From Methanothrix sp. (GTDB taxonomy: Archaea; Halobacteriota; Methanosarcinia; Methanotrichales; Methanotrichaceae): a stretch of DNA of 7,109 nucleotides. Position numbers and translations under genes: made by a program. The notes below the pieces were generated by a model that ran no database searches, was not told where the DNA came from, and worked only from the letters and a program-made list of their open reading frames with translations. Of this stretch, positions 5,856 to 7,109 are shown piece by piece (the first letter of the stretch is position 1; every line of letters begins with the position of its first letter). Location of the stretch: assembly GCA_028688175.1 (NCBI GenBank), contig JAQTYS010000137.1:1-7109 (forward strand), written 5' to 3'.

Positions 5856-6701
5856 TTAAACCAATGGCCGAGGCTGCTTTTCCTCAGGCAAGACCGGCAG
5901 CGGCATAGTGTTTATCAGAAGCGGCTGCTCTACATCCTTGGCCCTTTCTACCAGCAGTTCCTTGCCCCAACGAGTCAGGCCAAAGAGAGGCACGGCGGTT
6001 CCCACTTGTACCAGAGGCTTTACTTGCTCACGAATACTCTTTGAAGCACAGGCAGTAACAATATCCGCCGCCGCCAAAAGTCTCGATGCCTCATCAGGGC
6101 TAATAGCAGTAAGATGAACGCCGATAATCATGATCTTTACTCCGGTCGCCTTCTCCAGCACGCGCAGCTTCTCCGCGGATGAGCCATCGGCCACCGTGAC
6201 GGCAAATTTCTGAAATCCGGCAGCCACCGCGTAAGCTGCACCCCCTATCTGATCGATCTTGCCATTCTCGGCAGAGAGCACATACCCGCCTCGGGCCCGG
6301 ATGCCTTCAATAACCTCCGGTATGGGATCGGTCTCTAATAGCCCTGATAGGTAGCCGCCCATGCCCTGAACAAGATCTGCATTGTCGGTTATCACGCTGC
6401 CAGCTCCATCGCAAACAGTAACCGCTGCGTCGATAATTCCGGCCTTCAAACCGGTCATCATAGACTCGGAAGCTCCGAAGCCCACAAAGGTATCCATCTG
6501 CAGCTTGCGTCGCGCCGAAAACATGCCGTGAGTTTTTATTCTAAACTCCATATTTGTAGCCGCAGATTCAGCAGTCACCTTTTTTATTCCCCTGATCTTC
6601 TCGAAGAGCGGACACCACTCAATCAAGGGCTCGCTGGCATTCTGCACCTTTTCGCCTTCCACTTTGACGCGAGATTTGCCCAATAGCTCCATTATGTGCA
6701 T
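5856..6701 (-). CDS. Methanogenesis marker protein 8 (DUF2099 family)
   Basis: The 281-residue protein matches the methanogenesis marker protein 8 family, found almost only in methanogens and their relatives. Its biochemical role is not established to my knowledge; a link to methyl-coenzyme M reductase function or cofactors is often assumed from its distribution. Recognisable blocks are EPLIEWCPLFEKIRGIKK (24-41), NMEFRIKTHGM (50-60), AGIIDAAVTVCDGAGSVI (87-104), LVQGMGGYLSGL (110-121), PIPEVIEGI (126-134), ADIVTACASKSIRE (212-225) and the C-terminal GLTRWGKELL (241-250). Cysteines at 30, 97 and 218 are possible ligand or active residues; all three fall inside these blocks. There is no signal peptide, so it is likely cytoplasmic. 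The ATG at 6701 is preferred because GGAGG lies 5 nt upstream; the next ATG, at 6692, is worse spaced. The length is normal. It is divergent from the unknown gene at 7044 and may share its regulatory region. Confidence 0.88.
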   Translation of the reverse strand: MHIMELLGKSRVKVEGEKVQNASEPLIEWCPLFEKIRGIKKVTAESAATNMEFRIKTHGMFSARRKLQMDTFVGFGASESMMTGLKAGIIDAAVTVCDGAGSVITDNADLVQGMGGYLSGLLETDPIPEVIEGIRARGGYVLSAENGKIDQIGGAAYAVAAGFQKFAVTVADGSSAEKLRVLEKATGVKIMIIGVHLTAISPDEASRLLAAADIVTACASKSIREQVKPLVQVGTAVPLFGLTRWGKELLVERAKDVEQPLLINTMPLPVLPEEKQPRPLV

Positions 6702-6706
6702 TTAGT

Positions 6707-6711
6707 CCTCC
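6707..6711 (-). promoter_or_regulatory. Ribosome binding site of the marker protein 8 gene
   Basis: The minus strand reads GGAGG followed by ACTAA and then the ATG at 6701, a 5-nt spacing. This supports a leadered mRNA and the first of two close in-frame ATG codons. Confidence 0.7.
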
Positions 6712-6757
6712 AGGGAGAAGCTGACCCACTTATTGGATTATTGCCTTGGCCTCTCCC

Positions 6758-6765
6758 TTATAATC
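6758..6765 (-). promoter_or_regulatory. Candidate TATA box of the marker protein 8 gene
   Basis: The minus strand reads GATTATAA, about 60 nt before the ATG at 6701. Transcription would begin near 6735 and leave a leader of about 34 nt that includes the GGAGG. The assignment rests on spacing only; other A/T-rich words occur further upstream. Confidence 0.4.
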
Positions 6766-6933
6766 ATCATGATCCAGTCTATCTGTTGATGTTCTTAATA
6801 TGATTACTCTGGGAAAATGACCACACAAAGAGGAGTGAATGGAGAAGAGAGGGCAAATGAAGACATAAGAATTACCAATTAAAAAACATAATTTATAAAA
6901 TTAATCGTAAAAGTAAATCGCAATTCAGCCTTG

Positions 6934-7015
6934 TTGTCGAAAATATATAATATATATAAAAAGATAATTAGTAAGATGTCAAGGTTTCCAACCTCGATGG
7001 AATTATTTTCGACGA
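6934..7015. repeat. Inverted repeat flanking a TATATA block and a dyad
   Basis: TTGTCGAAAATA (6934-6945) and TATTTTCGACGA (7004-7015) are inverted copies, matching at 11 of 12 positions, with ten consecutive matches (GTCGAAAATA against TATTTTCGAC). The 58 bp between them hold the TATATA block and the dyad at 6979-6997. The right arm ends just before the TATA element at 7018. The pattern is what paired regulator sites around a promoter would look like, but chance in A/T-rich DNA cannot be excluded. Confidence 0.4.
6979..6997. promoter_or_regulatory. Candidate operator dyad
   Basis: TCAAGGTTTCCAACCTCGA is a 19-bp dyad: AGGTT and AACCT arms around TCC, with outer TC/GA pairing and one mismatched pair between. 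It is centred at 6988, about 30 bp upstream of the TATA element of the gene at 7044, a position typical for an archaeal activator or regulator. As RNA it could form only a 5-bp stem with a 3-nt loop, so a protein site is likelier. This is inference. Confidence 0.35.
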
Positions 7016-7030
7016 AACTTATATATATAT
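7013..7030 (+). promoter_or_regulatory. BRE and TATA element of the gene at 7044
   Basis: CGAAAC followed by TTATATATATAT is a textbook archaeal BRE plus TATA arrangement. The early part of the TATA run (7018-7025) lies about 20-26 nt before the ATG at 7044, consistent with leaderless or nearly leaderless transcription; there is no Shine-Dalgarno before that ATG. An in-frame ATG at 7029 overlaps the TATA run and is therefore an unlikely start. Confidence 0.6.
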
Positions 7031-7043
7031 GATATCACTCGTT

Positions 7044-7109
7044 ATGCCCAAGGTGACCGTTTTGAATACATCAACCGCCTCAGACCAGAGAGTCGAACGC
7101 GATGAATTT
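7044..7109 (+). CDS. N-terminus of an unidentified protein (runs off the right edge)
   Basis: From the ATG at 7044 the frame stays open for 22 codons to the window edge. The product begins MPKVTVLNTSTASDQRVER, which is hydrophilic and shows no signal peptide. I do not recognise it, and 22 residues are too few for a family call. Support for a real gene comes from the strong BRE/TATA element just upstream at leaderless spacing, the dyad and inverted repeat around that promoter, and the balanced GC content after 7040 compared with the A/T-rich DNA before it. It is divergent from the marker protein 8 gene, so it could be another methanogenesis-linked gene, but nothing in the residues shows this. 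Confidence 0.5.
   Translation, partial: MPKVTVLNTSTASDQRVERDEF

Larger units (their letters stand above)
6702..7043. other. AT-rich divergent regulatory region between marker 8 gene and the gene at 7044
   Basis: This 342-bp gene-free stretch becomes strongly A/T-rich from about 6870. It holds the marker 8 ribosome site and TATA candidate at its left end. Its middle has two very short open frames (6817-6882, 21 codons; 6839-6868, 9 codons) that I do not call as genes. Its right end has a long TATATA block (6941-6958), an inverted repeat, a compact dyad and a strong TATA element before 7044. The length and the number of elements suggest a regulated or strong promoter for the rightward gene. 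No RNA gene was recognised in it. Confidence 0.55.

Noticed and set aside
6870..6960. A/T-rich stretch as a possible replication origin or attachment site
   Set aside because: There are no repeated origin-type boxes, no adjacent Cdc6/Orc1 gene, no tRNA end and no integrase; A/T-rich promoter DNA explains it.
1..7109. CRISPR arrays, tRNA or rRNA genes, insertion sequences, toxin-antitoxin or defence genes
   Set aside because: No direct repeat-spacer pattern, cloverleaf, transposase motif or terminal inverted repeats were seen on either strand.

Overview
The window reads as the chromosome of a methanogenic archaeon of the class Methanomicrobia sensu lato, most like Methanothrix (Methanosaeta). 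The genus is an inference from overall gene style; the archaeal methanogen call is firmer. It rests on a methanogenesis marker protein 8 (DUF2099) homologue, a class I (archaeal-type) lysyl-tRNA synthetase, TATA-like boxes about 25-30 nt ahead of leaderless or short-leader starts, and secreted proteins built from parallel beta-helix, beta-propeller and pentapeptide modules.

Layout, left to right. Positions 1-601 (minus) hold the N-terminal 200 codons of lysyl-tRNA synthetase, which runs off the left edge. Positions 685-2391 (minus) encode a large pentapeptide-repeat protein with an export signal and a C-terminal membrane domain shaped like a two-helix channel without a recognisable potassium filter. 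A 149-bp divergent gap follows. Three plus-strand genes come next: a dCMP deaminase (2541-2984), a 795-residue secreted beta-helix protein ending in seven lectin-like propeller repeats (3064-5451), and a small secreted protein (5513-5794). A convergent gap with a candidate terminator hairpin separates these from the marker protein 8 gene (5856-6701, minus). The last ~400 bp are an AT-rich divergent regulatory region, with TATA elements, dyads and an inverted repeat, leading into the first codons of an unidentified plus-strand gene at 7044.

Functionally the window mixes housekeeping genes (tRNA charging, dUMP supply, a methanogenesis-associated gene) with three genes for envelope or secreted proteins (pentapeptide membrane protein, beta-helix/propeller protein, small exported protein). 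Nothing shows that these three form one system. The most notable items are the beta-helix plus seven-bladed propeller fusion and the pentapeptide protein with a degenerate pore loop. No mobile elements, CRISPR arrays, tRNAs or rRNAs were seen.
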